From contig JAKNDB010000088.1 in the NCBI GenBank assembly GCA_024305405.1, forward strand, positions 1,940,001-2,004,000: a DNA stretch of 64,000 nucleotides, written 5' to 3'. A program made the translations under genes and the position numbers. Each line of letters starts with the position of its first letter. Within the stretch, counting starts at the first letter, position 1. Under the pieces are notes generated by a model. The model was given only the letters and a program-made list of their open reading frames with translations. It did not search any database and was not told the origin of the DNA. Shown here one piece after another: positions 1 to 14,500 of this stretch. This DNA comes from Dirofilaria immitis. Taxonomy: Eukaryota > Nematoda > Chromadorea > Rhabditida > Onchocercidae.

Positions 1-283
1 AAAAACTATTGAAAATAAATTTACTCATTCAGTTATGAATATGCTTCCCTTATAACAATCTTATTGTTTATCAAAAATATTCTGGAATCACTTGACCATT
101 GATCGATTGACATGTAATTTATTTTATTGCTAATTTTTCTCGCATCAACTATTTCAGCATTTTCTCATATGTCCTAATATCACTTTTTCCATTCTGATAT
201 AATGAATATATATATATTGAAGGCTAAATATTATAAGCATTTACAAGAATATCAATGGTTTATATCTATTTGAAAATTTTCAG

Positions 284-3263
284 ATTCTTTTACTAAATGT
301 CGACGGAATCGGCCAGTTTTCTTACAACATGGCTTACTTGGCTCAAGCGCTGATTGGGTGGAAAATCTTCCAAATGAATCATTCGGTATATTTTTCTATC
401 AGAATTTCATAAAAAAAAATAAATTACATCAAAATATATTCAAATCAATATAACAATCGGGAAATTTTCTTTATATGCAATATAGAAGCATCTTGGTGAA
501 AAAGATTTTATTTAACGAAGGATTTACTTTTTGTCTACATTATAAAATGAAATACAGTCAGATACTATCACAATTGTTCGAGAATATTGATTGTGGAGTG
601 AGTTGAATGATTGCTGATATTGAATAACCACTGCTTGAAACATTACCAGTTAACAGTGGGAAGCATCACTACCAGTTAAGCATGACAAGCTCCTTTTATA
701 TCGGTGATCCTCAGTCTTTGTAGTGGGCAGTAGCTTTGCAACACATTAATTATACGTGAGATTTAGTTATCAGAAGAAAGAATGAGAGATAGACAATATT
801 TGAGATCGTTACAATATTCTGGACAATTAACATGGCTTTCAACATCATAATCAGTGCACATTAACTTTATCAGCAGACCGGAAGATGGAAGAACAAAAAG
901 GCATTCGAACTGGGATTCAGATAAATGGTTCATTAATCTGAGAGATATTCCAAATTTCTACTATTCAAAGTTTCGACATATTTTATATCATAAAACAGTT
1001 TACGTTTTATGACGTAATAATTTGAAAATGCTTTTAAAAAAATACAGCTAAGAAGCTATACTGTAGGAAAGTTAAGTCAGGTTAAGCTATAGGAAAGTGT
1101 AACCTGATATAGTATGGTGGAACAAATTATTTTCATATCAATAAATTAATAAGCTTCTTTTATTTCTTATGCATTAGGTGATAGTTACATTATAGTTCTT
1201 TTTTTCAATTGATATTTTAATTATTCTTTGTTCCTTTCTAACTTTATTTAATTTTTATCATTCATCCTGGCTGATGCTGGATTTGATGTATGGCTTGGTA
1301 ACTCACGTGGAAATATATACTCATTAAATCATATAAATTATTCAACAAGCGATGAATTATTTTGGAAATTCAGGTAACTAATGAAAATTTATAAATAAAA
1401 AATAATAGCTTAAAAATCAATATAAAATATTGTAAACAAACAGAATAAAATCTACACGAAAACGTTAATATTCATCAATACTGCTATTCTTTTTTTTTTT
1501 TTTCAAATTTCAGCTGGGATGAAATGGCAAAGTTTGATTTAGATGCAATGTTTAATGTGGTATTAAATGAAACTAAGCAAAATAGTTTATATTATATAGG
1601 ATATTCTCAGGGTACATTGATTATGTTCGCCAAACTTTCACAAGATTCAAATTTTTCATCAAAGGTATTTTTAAAGATCCATATTGCTTAAAATTTAAAA
1701 ATAAAGTAATCATTGTTTTTACGATGAATTCCATTAATTAATTAAATCAAAAACTAAAAAATTAATTCATCTAATATTTTCACGAAATTATATATATGTG
1801 CAAATTTGGAAATATTTTGTGACGGAAATAATCTAAAACAAATGAATTCTGACTTGTATAAGCCACCTGGATATAGGTTAATTCCAAAAAAATCACAGAT
1901 ATAATTTTAACAAAAATTTAAATAATAAAAATTTTTAGATTCACAAATTTTTGCATTAGCACCAATTGGAACTGTTGCTTATGTTAAGGGACTGTTACGA
2001 TTATTTGCTACCAGACTTTTTATTCTGCTAAGGTGTTGTTTGAATCATATATTTAAACGATAAAAAAATAGGTTAGCTCTAAACAAATAAACAAAAAAAT
2101 GAGTATTAATTATTTTCTTTTATTGTTGCTACAAAAATAGAAATTCTTTGGTATAAAATGTATTAATGAAAAAAATCAATCAATCAATAGAATATGCAAT
2201 TAGTTTTTTTTAATTGATTAATAAAATATGAAGCAAATATTTCATTTTTAGATGATGAAACAATTATTTGGTAATAAATCCTTTATGCTTAATAATAAAT
2301 TATCAAAAATACTAAGTATATTAATTTGCAAAAATCGCTTTTTAATCCATTATGTAACGATGTTCTCTTTCAAATAGCAGGTCCTGAGAGTAATCAATTC
2401 AACAAGGTAATATATATATATATACCTGTTACTATTTTTAATTTAATTTTTTTTTTAATTTTAAAATTCTTTTGTTTTCTGTTTTATTGATTATATATAA
2501 ATTTTACATATAGAAAGAAGTATTATGATTGATTAATTATTTGAAATAGTTTGCAGAACGAACACGTGAGAAAGATTGATTAGTAAGAAATATTAATTAA
2601 TTATATGAAAATAATTTATAGAGCCGTTTAGTGGTATATATCGCTGGTGAAGGTGGTACCTCAGTGATGAATATCATTCATTGGATACAGTTAGTTAATA
2701 GTCAAAAAATACAAGCTTACAATTATGATTCAGTGAAAGAAAATCGATTACACTATGGACGGGTAAAATTTTAATTTTCTTTAGTTTAAAAATCTTTTAT
2801 AATTTGATGAAATTTAAAAGCAACTAATTCATCAAGCTTAATAAAATTTACTCATGTAATAATTGAATTATTAATAAAACCTTCCGATTTTTTCTCCAGG
2901 ATTCACCACCAATCTATAATATAAGTTCGATTCATGTTCCAATTTATTTGTATTGGAGTAAAAATGATTGGTTAGCGAGTGCTGCTGATATCGAGGTATT
3001 TAAATATTGAAAAATTATCCTCCATAAATGATAGTGTATTAATTAATTAATTTAAAAATGAATAAAAATTGTTAATGCAATTAATTTTTTCTTACTTTCA
3101 GAAATCATTGTTATCAGTTCTGCCAAAGAAATCAATTAGAGGAAGAAATGTATTAAAAGATTTCAATCATTTAGATTTCATTTGGGGTTTAAGAGCATCT
3201 CACGAAATTTACCATCCAATTATATCGATCATTAATAAGGAAAATGATACAGGAATTGTTTAG
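284..3263 (+). pseudogene. acid-lipase-like gene copy 1, probably decayed
   Basis: Alpha/beta-hydrolase of the lysosomal/gastric acid lipase (LIPA/lipl) type, which would hydrolyse cholesteryl esters or triglycerides. Visible exons are about 284-385 (FLQHGLLGSSADW, oxyanion-hole region), 1259-1373 ([15 protein letters not shown]), 1514-1664 (nucleophile motif GYSQGT), 1939-2035 (ALAPIGTVAYVKG), 2254-2406 (AGPESNQF), 2621-2762, 2902-2996 (YWSKNDWLA, acid residue) and 3102-3263 (DFNHLDFIWG, catalytic His, then stop). The amino end lies left of the window or is lost. Two kinds of damage are seen. The acceptor before 1259 reads TTTTTAT instead of the TTTTAG found at the same junction in copy 2. 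The frame is also one base short in the T-run at 1948-1952 and again near 2335-2345. The missing acceptor favours a true pseudogene, though a sequencing cause for the frame breaks is possible. Confidence 0.7.
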
Positions 3264-4901
3264 TAACTTTAAAATGATCTTATTTATAATTACTGTATCC
3301 TATTGAATATTTTCAATGAAGCATTTTTTTTTAAATTAATTTTCGTTCGAGAAATATGTAGAAATATTATAGTACAAGTGATTAATTACAATAATTCTTT
3401 AGTTAGCATTTATTCATATTATACTGCAAAATTATTTATAATTTTAGTGTATGCAAATAGATAAAATTAGGTTTTTTTTTCGTCATTTTGATATCTAATT
3501 TCAAACAATATAACTTATTCCAGTATATTCATTATTACCGTTGATTTGTTATATCGTTGTAAAAAAATAAATAAACAAATGAAAGGTCAAACTTCATATC
3601 GTTATAAAAGTATATTTAATATTTCAAAAATTTTCTCAAACTTTTCGTCGTAACCAAAATTTTAATCACAAGCCAATAATTGCATAAACAAAACGAAACT
3701 TTGGAATTAACAAACGAATAACAATGTATTCATAAATGTTAGGAAGAATAAAAATAGATTATATAAGTGCTTTGATAATCTAATAATTTAATCATTGATT
3801 AACGCACTTATCATTGCTTAATAATAAACTTATCATTAATAATAGTAGATTGAAATAAACAATGGGATGATACTTTTCATAAATATAATCATTGCAATGT
3901 TAATCATAAAATGAATGAATACTTATCATCAAGAGAATGAAATTTTAGTAGAAAGTATGTTTTTATAATAATAATAAAAATTTTTAACAAATTTCAAAAC
4001 GTATGTAAGATGGAAATTAAAGGTCATATCGCATATTGTTTATATTCATAACTGCTAAAGATCAATGATTATAATTATTTTATAAATAAGCAATACTATA
4101 TATTCAAAGTTGCCATAATATGATTGCATCATTATGCTACTTAACATATAAACGTAAGATCGTATCTATAAATATAAGATCGTATTCATAACCTATTAAA
4201 GATCAACAGTTGTAATTATATCTAAAAATAAGCCAATACGACATAAACATATTCAAAGGTCAAAGTTTATAGTCGTTATAATGCTATCGCATAAAAACAC
4301 ATATGTTATATTGATTGAACAAAATTTTTTGTTAATTAATTTCATCCTTTGCAGTTAAGTGCCCCTACCACGCAAAACCACGCGAAATTGTGCATATACA
4401 TATACGTATACAACGCCTACATACACACGCACATAAGACATGAACAGATACACACACGTATATTTACACGCGTAGAAATAGATACACGTCATCTGCAGAA
4501 AAGATACAGATGTAGAGACGCAAATTGTATGATAATGAGTAATCATTATGAATTTTGCCTATTTCAGTCGTCTGTTTTCTCTTCTTCTCTTCAAAATTAT
4601 TATTTCTTCTATGATTTCAATTTTAATCAAAATGCCTTTTTCTCGATGAAATTTTAGATCAAATTAGGCTATTAAATAATTTAATAATGATAAGCGAAGT
4701 GATAATAAATAAGTAAACAGTATAACATAGCTGAGTAAATGGTAAATATTTAATTAGCACTAATTAATCAATTTTTAAGTGATAATAAATTAGTATAATG
4801 CTTTAAATCACTATTAAACAGTTGTTTGGCAACACAATCAACAATATAGCAATGGATCGATTCTAACAGCAATTGATAATTTATCATTATCAGTTAAGTC
4901 G
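3264..4901. other. intergenic DNA between the two lipases
   Basis: A+T-rich DNA without a convincing gene. Around 4372-4520 there is a run of alternating CA/TA/CG steps (cacacacg, catatac) that opens ORFs on both strands, one on each. These have no family resemblance and look like low-complexity shadows. Confidence 0.6.
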
Positions 4902-7900
4902 ATGATTACTATTATCTTCAAATTTCTTATTTACTCCAAATTTTATCAAATAACAGATGAAATTTCAATTAAATCACTTCCCGAAGCTACAATGACAACT
5001 GTAAGTTTGAAAAGGTCAAAAATTTTATGATTAGAAATAATTTTAAAATTTCATTATCTTTTTATCATTGACATTAAGTTGCATTTATCAAAGTATATAT
5101 CTTATTAATTATTTATGCAGTTGAAATTAACTTTTTCGATGAAATATAAATTATGAATGATATTTTAGATTTTGCAAATTTTCTTAATTACCATTTTATT
5201 AAATTTTTTTCCAAGACTCATTAAAGAGAAATTATGTTAAATTTTATATCTTTGAATTTTTTTCCTCGAACAATAAATTTGAATAAACAATAACTGCTAT
5301 GCAAACTATTGATATCACAATTTGTTTTTTCTTGTTCTCAGCTTGAAATTATTACCTATCATGGATATCCATCTGAAATGCATACTGTGACAACAGATGA
5401 TGAGTTATATACTGAATTACACCGTATTCCAGCTGGCAAGACAGGTAATTCGAGATTGTTAGAAAATTTTTCTTAATACTACATTCAGTAATGCTCAGGG
5501 ATAATTCGTAATATTAAATTATTCAAAATATTTCGGAAGAAAAAACACTGTTACTTAATATGCAATATACGATATGATACGACTTCTCTGTTTATTTGTA
5601 CTGTAGGTATTATGCGCGATATACGATATGACACACTGCGCACACAGTAGATACATTACTTATACTAATTCATACTGTACATATTATATTACGCCGGATA
5701 TTATGATGTCTAGTAAATTTCATATAAAACTTGCTTTTTATCGGAGATGAGTGATTATTTATTCTAGGAAATTATACTGGAAGTGAATCGAAATCTGTAG
5801 TATTTCTGCAACATGGTTTTATTGGTTCAAGTGCTGTTTGGGTGACTAATTTACCAAATCAATCTGCCGGTTTGTAGTAGTAATAAACAGCCTGAATTTT
5901 CTTTCTTTTTCTTGACATTTTAGATTTCTAAACTGAATGACGTCAAGTTTAGATTCATTCGCTTAATTTGTAATTTTTCATGGTTTTAGCATTCATATTT
6001 GCTGACGCAGGATTTGACGTATGGATGGGTAATGTTCGTGGTAATACATATTCGACTAAGCACGTCAACTATACGCAGAATGATTTAAAATATTGGAAAT
6101 TTACGTCAGTTTTTGTATTCATTTTCGCTTTTATCAGTTTTTTTTCGTTAATTTTTTATTTATGTATTAATGTACTAAAGAAAATGCAAATAAAATCGAA
6201 AAAAATTTTACACTTTTTCTAACGTATAATTAGCAGTGCTATTAGATTTGATGAATTTGCGAAGTATGATTTGGATTCGATGATTAATTATGTACTTAAT
6301 AAAACTCAGCAACAATTCTTATATTACGTTGGATATTCGGAAGGTACACTAACAATGTTTGCAAAACTTTCAATTGATCAAATTTTTGCTCAAAAAGTAA
6401 GAATCTTGCTCAAAAGCAAATTAAATTTTTTTAAAATTTTACATCTATTTAAATTTAACTTTAAATTTTGACAAAACAAAACGAGACCAAAAAATTTCAC
6501 AAAATTAGATTTTAAAAATGGTAAATTTATCAGGATAAAATTTCAGATTAAAAATTTTTTGCTCTGGGACCAATTAGTACATTGGCTCATATCAAAGGTT
6601 TGGTAAAGACTGCTGCAAAAATTTTTACGACCACTTAAAGTAATTTTTCTTTGAGACTTGATATATTTCATTTTATTTTTAATGATTTTAAAAAGTTGAA
6701 GAGTTAAGCTACAAATTTAATCAAACAAATTCAGGTTCATTTTATTCTTCGTTATTTAAATATTTGATTTATCTTAGCATTATTTACTACTTGTTAATTA
6801 ATCACTATGTTTTTTTTTTTTTGAATTGATTTTCTTGTAGACATAGTTTGTAACTTAATTCCATGCAAGCTCTTCTTAAAATTTTTTATGGGAAATTCGA
6901 AACTTTCAATATGTTCATTTGAATCTTCTCCTTCCGATCGATCAATAGTCATTTTTGCAAAATTCATAAATACAATTGAATAATTCGAAATTATAATGTG
7001 TATCAACTATAGTTCATTTATACATAATCATTCATACTTTCTTTTTTGTTTTAATAATAACAATTTTAATCTTTTGAAAATTTATGAAAATATCCGAACG
7101 AAGAATTAAACTATCCTTACAGATGTTAATTAAAATTGCTGGTAAATTTATGGGCAATGAATCACTTTTTCAAAAAATCAGTAAATCAACTTGTTCATTG
7201 AAAAGAATTGTTGAGCATTGCGAAAATTTAATGTTTCAAATGACCGGACCTGATACTGTTCAAATGAATGTGGTAATTTAAATTATATACTTTTATCAAA
7301 ATTTTTAATTAAAACTAACATCTATCCTAATTCATAAATTAAATAAACATATTTTAATATTAATTCTCCTTCTTTACATTTATATTTGTTGTTTGTATTA
7401 TGCTTGATTTCAATTAATGAACCTTTTTTAAACATTTTTTACGTTATAATTTTAGAGTCGAATTCCGGTATATATGAGTCATTTACCAGCTGGTACTTCA
7501 ATGTCAAATGTTCTTCATTGGGCGCAAATGGTAAATAGTCATAAAACGCAAATGTATGATTATGGTTCAGAAAAAAAAATATAAAACATTACAATATGGT
7601 TTGTTTATATAAAATTTTTATTACAAGAAAAAAAATTCTTTGTTTATTCATACATTTTTAATCAATTTGAATTATCACTTATTTAAAATCAATAATTAAT
7701 CTCGATATAATTAATTAATATGAAATATCAACTTTCTATTGATAACATTGCATTGAGTCCGGTTGAAATTTAAGCTGTATTTCGAAACGTTGAAAAAATG
7801 ATCATACCTGTATGATTTGCAACTTATCCAAATTAAAAACTCTCGAAATACTTATAAACTTTTTGGAAAAAAGTTTTCATTTTTTATTAGTAATTAAATT

Positions 7901-8439
7901 TAGTAGCAAAATTATTTACTATTAATATTCAAACAGAATTTTAACTTTTTTCTTTTTAAATTTAAATTTATATATTTCATCAAAATGTGCTGAAATGATA
8001 AAATAATTCAAAATGTAATATTTGTTGATGTGTTGCAGAGTACGCCACCTATTTATAATTTATCATTGACAAATGTACCTGTTTATTTGTATTGGAGTGA
8101 GAAAGATTGGTTAGCTGATAAACGTGATATTCAGGTAATCATTTTGAACCTTCTTTTATGTGTTAAAAATTTATGCATTACAGTACATTTCTTCAATTAA
8201 TATTCCTTTACAATCTTTTAATGCTTATGATTAAATAATATTAATTAAACAAAACCATTGCATAATTTTTTAATTTCAATTTTTTAACTTTTCAGGATGG
8301 TTTAATAGCTAAAATATCGAGAAAATATTTGATAGAAAACAATGAATTGAACGATTTTAATCATTTTGATTTTATTTGGGGTATTCATGCAGCTGATCAA
8401 ATATATAAACCTATTATTAAAATTATAAAAATGATATAA
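4902..8439 (+). CDS. acid-lipase-like gene copy 2 (alpha/beta hydrolase)
   Basis: Second, tandem member of the LIPA/lipl acid lipase family, expected in the lysosome or secreted. Exons: 4902-5000, 5342-5444, 5768-5869, 5990-6104, 6246-6396, 6547-6639, 7123-7272, 7456-7598, 8039-8134 and 8296-8439. The start at 4902 gives a hydrophobic amino end ([11 protein letters not shown]). It is followed by the lipase amino-terminal region ([14 protein letters not shown]), [13 protein letters not shown], the nucleophile GYSEGT, the acid segment [10 protein letters not shown] and the histidine segment [10 protein letters not shown], so the Ser-Asp-His triad is intact. The frame is one base short at two homopolymers (A5T6 at 6550-6560 and the A9 run at 7571-7579), and the end of the 6547-6639 exon runs into TAA just before its donor. 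The splice sites I could place are canonical, so I lean to a real gene with sequencing errors. A decayed copy is possible. AATAAA occurs near 8507. Confidence 0.72.
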
Positions 8440-9845
8440 TCAATATATAACCATTTATATTAGTAATTTTCTTCAAATAGAAATTATTAAATTTAAATTA
8501 ATTTCAACAATAAAGTAAAATCTTATCAAAGTGACACGAAGAAATTCTGAAAAGTTTTGTTATAAAAATTCGAAAAAAATTCTGATAAGTTTTTTTGCTG
8601 TAAAAAATGAAAATCTTACAAAATTAGATATTTGAAATGAATAATGTGTATAATATCATATCTTATAGTTATCAAAAACTAACTATCATAAATGTTTGAT
8701 TAATTTGGAATGATTAATCATTTTGTTAGATATCATTTAGGTATTAATATGCATATGGTAAAATAATGAAGTTGCATTTATGAATGCCTTTTGATTTGAT
8801 AAATCAATTTGGGCTTGGCTTCTTTTTTTTCTGTCTGTTTTTCTTCCAACATTTGTTACATTGTATCTAAATATATTCTCGAAACTACATATATTTCTAT
8901 AGGCTGATCAATTGATAATTAATTCAATGACTATTGATATGATCAAAAGGAATTCAATAAACTGATGTTTTGTAAAATTTAAAGTTATTACTGATAACTT
9001 TAAATTTTATATTTTTATCAAAATATGCAAAAACAATTTAATAATGCGATTTGAAAAGCAGAAAAACAATCAGGATAATTCAAACTTTTACGAGTCATAT
9101 CTGTAAACCGACAAAATTTATAGAAAAAAAAAAGTTATATTAGTATCAATCAAAAAAAAAAAGATGAAAACTTTAATCATGCCAATAAATATTGCCAGAA
9201 TGTTTCATTAGATAATCAATATGGATAAGATGATAAATGAGAAAACATAAAATATAATATCCATCAGGTCTTGGCATAATCTCAAAATATAACTATTACT
9301 GTACTGGAATATCTGCGATACCACTGTATCCGTATGTCAATAGTATCGCTGTATCGGTATCGAGAAATACTAAATAACACATATAAACAAGACAAGGCAA
9401 CAGATTTTATAGAATACATTTTTTTTTAATTATAAAAAGTTATTTCTTTAATTTGAAAAGTTTAAACAATGTTGAACCAATACTTGCATATTCTCGTAAC
9501 CCATAGCAACCTTTTAAGCGATACCCATTCATATGTAAGTACATATACATATATACGCAACGCATACGTGCGTCTTAATTCTGAATTTCTCAATTTATTA
9601 ATGATAACTCGTATTTTGGCGTTATTCTCTTGCTAATCACTTTTGATGTTTTTGATGATTTATTATGGTATATGTCGAATTTATGAAAGTTTCAGGTAAA
9701 TTTATTTTAATTATAAAAATGAATAAAAATAATATTTATTTTATCCAGAATATATCTTTATAATCTTTAAAAGAAATGTTTACTTGTAAAATATCGATTT
9801 AAAATAGAAATTTTAGAGTGGTTTACTTAATAATTAGGCATTAAA
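8440..9845. other. intergenic, upstream of osm-6
   Basis: A+T-rich spacer. Copy 2 lipase 3' sequence and a likely poly(A) signal occupy the first 100 bases. I see no further gene. Confidence 0.6.
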
Positions 9846-10535
9846 ATGATATCAAACTTCGATTCAAATCTTCGATTCAATATTTCAACAAATAAAACAA
9901 CACGTGAAATCAATGAGGTTTGTAAACTGTTTGTTTGATGAAATTTGAATTTAAAAGTAAATAACTAATGTTGCAATTAATCTTTCATAATATAATTACG
10001 TTTGATCTGATTAGTTTAAATAATTATCGTAAAATGATAATTATTTTAGAAGCAACATTCCACTACTAATACACGAATAATATTTGATCAATCTAAAAAG
10101 AACCATATCATTTTCATTCTGGTTTTCGACAACTTCACAGAAGATTGCGTAACGAATGGCGTTTAGAAGTGTTAGTATTTCTTGTAATTAACTATAATAT
10201 TTCTAAGATTTAAAACAATTAATCAAATATAACTATTGATTTGATACGATTAATCAATAATCATTTATAAATAATCTAAAATTTAACAAGACCAATACGA
10301 TGAGTTAATAATGAATGATATTGATGAAATAATTTTTGTTAATTCAAAATTTAATTTGTTATAAATTTTTTAGTAATACAGATGAAATTAATGCAAATAC
10401 TTTCATTGAATGTTGTTTATTTATAATACCATATCCAAAAGCAAAATTTTCAGAATTTGAGGTAATTCTTTCTTTTTTTTATAAAAAAGTTTTACTATCA
10501 GTTTTTCTTATCTTTTATATGATATCCGACATGTA

Positions 10536-10576
<41 letters not shown>

Positions 10577-11483
10577 GATAGGTAAAGGAATATTATATAA
10601 TATGAAGTATATTTCATAAACAATAATTATAAGGTTTAAGAAAAAAAATTATTTTTTAAATCTTAATTAATAATTTCAACATTTGGATGTTTTAGATGAT
10701 TGTCGATTTAGATATAAAATATAATAAATGTGATGTGAAATGATAATGATAATGTTTATGCTTTATTAGTAATGATAATATTCATATTTTATTTATGACA
10801 ATAAATAATAATGATGATGTTTATGGTTGATTCATAAATGAATGACATAAAAATGATCTTTTTAATGACCGTTAAAATGGCAATTTTTATTTATAGATTG
10901 ATCATCTAAAACATTTTATCGATAATGGTAATAATGTAATGGTATTAATGAGCGAAGGAGGTGAAGAAGTTGCTGATACAAATATTAATTTTTACTCGAA
11001 CAATATGATATTACTTGTAATAATGGTAATATTTAATATAAGCAATAATTTTAATTTATTAAAATAAAGATAATTGTTATTTTCATTCTTTTACGATTTA
11101 GCTATTATTTTTATTACAATATTAATTTAATTTTAGCAAAATTAACCAATAATTATTGATTTAATATTTTGATTTAAAAATTAATTTTTTTAATTATAGC
11201 TATAGCCTTTTAAATGGAAATATTTTGAAAGATTTTATTTTAGATTGTGTAATTCGGACAACATTTTACAAATATTTTGATCCAAAAGAAGCATTAGTTG
11301 CTAATGGTGTATTAAATCGTGCTCTTACATTAGCAGCTGGAAAGTCGACAGATTCACATGATGAAGAAATTAATGCATTGTAAAATTTTGAAAATATAAT
11401 TTTAATTGGTATCTCTTTTAATAATAATGATAATAATAATAATAACAATGACATTAATAATAATAATAATAATAATAACAATG

Positions 11484-11549
<66 letters not shown>

Positions 11550-14500
11550 TAAATAATGATAATAACAATAATTGAAATAATAATTAAATGAGAATATTTT
11601 TTAAAAAATATTAAAATAACTCATTCTTTTAAGTGCTTATTTTAATGATTAATGCTTGAATGATACTTGGACACGTGAATTACATTTTCATCTTATCTCA
11701 ATCAAATACGCTAATAGCTCTAGATCTGATAATCAATTTTACATTGTTTAGTTCATTTGCATCTTCTATTTTATTTCAAAAATTAGTTCTATTAGTTAAT
11801 TTTATTTTTTATTAACATCAATTATTATTCATTTCATTATTGATTACATTTGTAGTGGCTTACAATTTGTTTATCCATATGGTGCAACATTAAATGTTGG
11901 CCGAAAATCAACTGCCGTATTATCTACGGGTAGTGTTTGCTATCCAAATAATCGACCGATTTGTGCATTTCATCAAACGGTACAGAACAAATTTTTAAAT
12001 TTAATACTAACATTTTAATTTTAGAATAAAACCGTATGGGATAAAATGATTAATATTTCAGGAAAAAGGTGGTAAATTGGTAGTTATTGGTTCAACGCAT
12101 ATTTTTATCGATCAATATTTTGAAAAAGAAGAAAATAGTAAAATATGGGTAATTAAATTAGATCAATTATAATAGGAAAGAAAAAATAATGGAAATTCAT
12201 TTCTTTCGTAATTATTCTGGAATATGAATATACGTTTGTTGTTAAAATTTTAAATTAAATTTCAAAGAAATATCTTTCATTTGCTAAATTTAAAAATGCT
12301 ATATTTGCAAAAGTAAGTCACGAAAACTTTTTATTATCTATATTTTTATATACGAAAAATTATTTTATGATTAATTTAAACAACGAATTTTTAAGGATGT
12401 CATCATGAAATATTTAACGGAAGGTTTTACTTTAAATGCTGTGGATAGCAAGGAACCGGATTTGAAAGATATGCATCCTATACCGGATCATATTTCCCTG
12501 TCAGAAAAGATTAAAGTATGTCTACAGGAAGGTGAATATGAAATGAATGCAAGCAGCGATTTCCTCAAATATTTTGATATTAGCCTCTATGCTATGGATC
12601 TTTCTATTTGGCCTAAAACTATCAGGTAACATTAATCGTTATCTATCGTTGTCAGGTAAAATTGAAGCAACCAACAATAGGTATAAAATATTTTCTCATT
12701 GTTTGTTTCTTAGATGTAGATTCTAAAAGATCAAATTTCAAACCTGAATTATCCGAAAATCTTTTAAAACATGTAAAGATCTATGAACAAGCTAACGAGT
12801 CATTCAGAATCATTGCTGATATTCATTAATTAATAAGCGATATTGAAGTGATTTTTTCCTTATGATTAAATTTCTGTTTTCAGGGCATTCGAACAACTTG
12901 GTTTAAAGCATGAACCGTTATCACTTATTGCACCGCAATTTGAAGTACCACAACCTCCACTTACACCCGCTGTATGCTTATTAATTATTAAATCGTTCAT
13001 TATGATTATACAAACTGTACCAGGAGAAATAAGTTACAGGTATTTCCGCCAAACTTTCGAGAGCTTCCACCACCACGGTTGGAATTATTTGATTTGGATG
13101 ATATGTTCGCATCAGCAGATGTACGACTTGCTCAACTTACAAATAAATGTAAAGATTTTTTGTTTTTACAATGTCTAATTATGATATGTCCGAAGCGATC
13201 TAACACGTAAATCGATCGTCCGATTTTGGTACGAGGTGAAACTCTGATCGAACTATATAATTAATAGTTCCCTCTGAAGTTTCCCTCAGGATAGCTAGAG
13301 TATGTGATAAAACAATTATATTCGGTAGATCGAAAGATTAAAAGATTTATGAGACGAAATATTTTCAATCTATTCTCAAATCTTCAATATATTATGCTTC
13401 GTCTGCTTGAATGAAACCTAGACATTGAGTGTGATGCTTTAAGTGGGCCATTTTGTTAAGCGGGGCTGGTGTTGTGGGATGAATCAAACGTTGAGTTAAA
13501 ATTTATTATGATTCAGTATTATTAATCATTATTAACAGTATCAAAAGATTCAGATATTATTAATTATTATTAACAATATCAAAAGATTCAGATATTATTA
13601 ATTATTATTAAAAATATCAAAAGATTCAGATCTCGCTTCCATTCATATCAATAAATCTCTTAATATAGAATAATTAAATTGAATATAAAATGCATAACAA
13701 TATTAACTTCTCTATAAATGACTAAAACCTTCTTTTCACTCAAAAAAAAGAAAACTTGCAACTAACTAATTAAGCGATAATTGCAATTATTTAATAACTT
13801 CGAATATCCTCAATTTCATAGCTTTCTTCGATTTCACATTCCATTACCTAACAATGTATTTTAATTAAATGAGGACTACATTATCAATAATGAGATCGAT
13901 AATTTTTATTAGCGATATTTATGAATAATAATTAACTAATTTATTATAATTCAATGAATAGCAATAATTTTGATCTATTACTTCATAAATGAGAATTTTC
14001 ACAAATAAGGTATAATATTGTGAAGTTTCTTGCTAAAATTAAGCAAACAAATTCAATACTTAATTACAGAGCTATATGCTAAAGAAATGAGAAGTATAAT
14101 CAAGAATTATCCTATCAATTTCCATTTTCATCAGAACAAGCACATAATGAAATACTTGATTCCTTTAAAATGAAAAGACAAAGCAAGAAAAGGATCCAAG
14201 CTTAATGAAAATTAAGGTGAGGAAAGTGATTTGGAATATTTTTTAATGGAAGCCGGTGAAATTTATGATATCACGAAATGTTTACCGGAAAATGATAAAG
14301 GACCAAAGAAAATACTCGAATTCGTGCTCTATCAATTAGCCGAATTCAAAAAGCTTAATCAGGTTATTTTGAATTATAATTTATCCAAGCAATATCCCTC
14401 TTTTCGCTTTTTTTTCATTTATGTATCTGTAAAAATTACTTGATATTTCAAATATCGCCACCCTCAAGATTAGTAATTTCATTTTAGGAAAAAGACGACA

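Noticed and set aside
11266..11568. 100-codon minus-strand poly-leucine ORF
   Set aside because: Produced by the AAT array in osm-6 intron 5 and overlapping the antisense of a good IFT52 exon.
13188..13500. Bacterial 23S or mitochondrial rRNA insert
   Set aside because: The block around CTCTGAAGTTTCCCTCAGGA and GTGGGCCA..TGTGGGATGAA is the eukaryotic 28S form.
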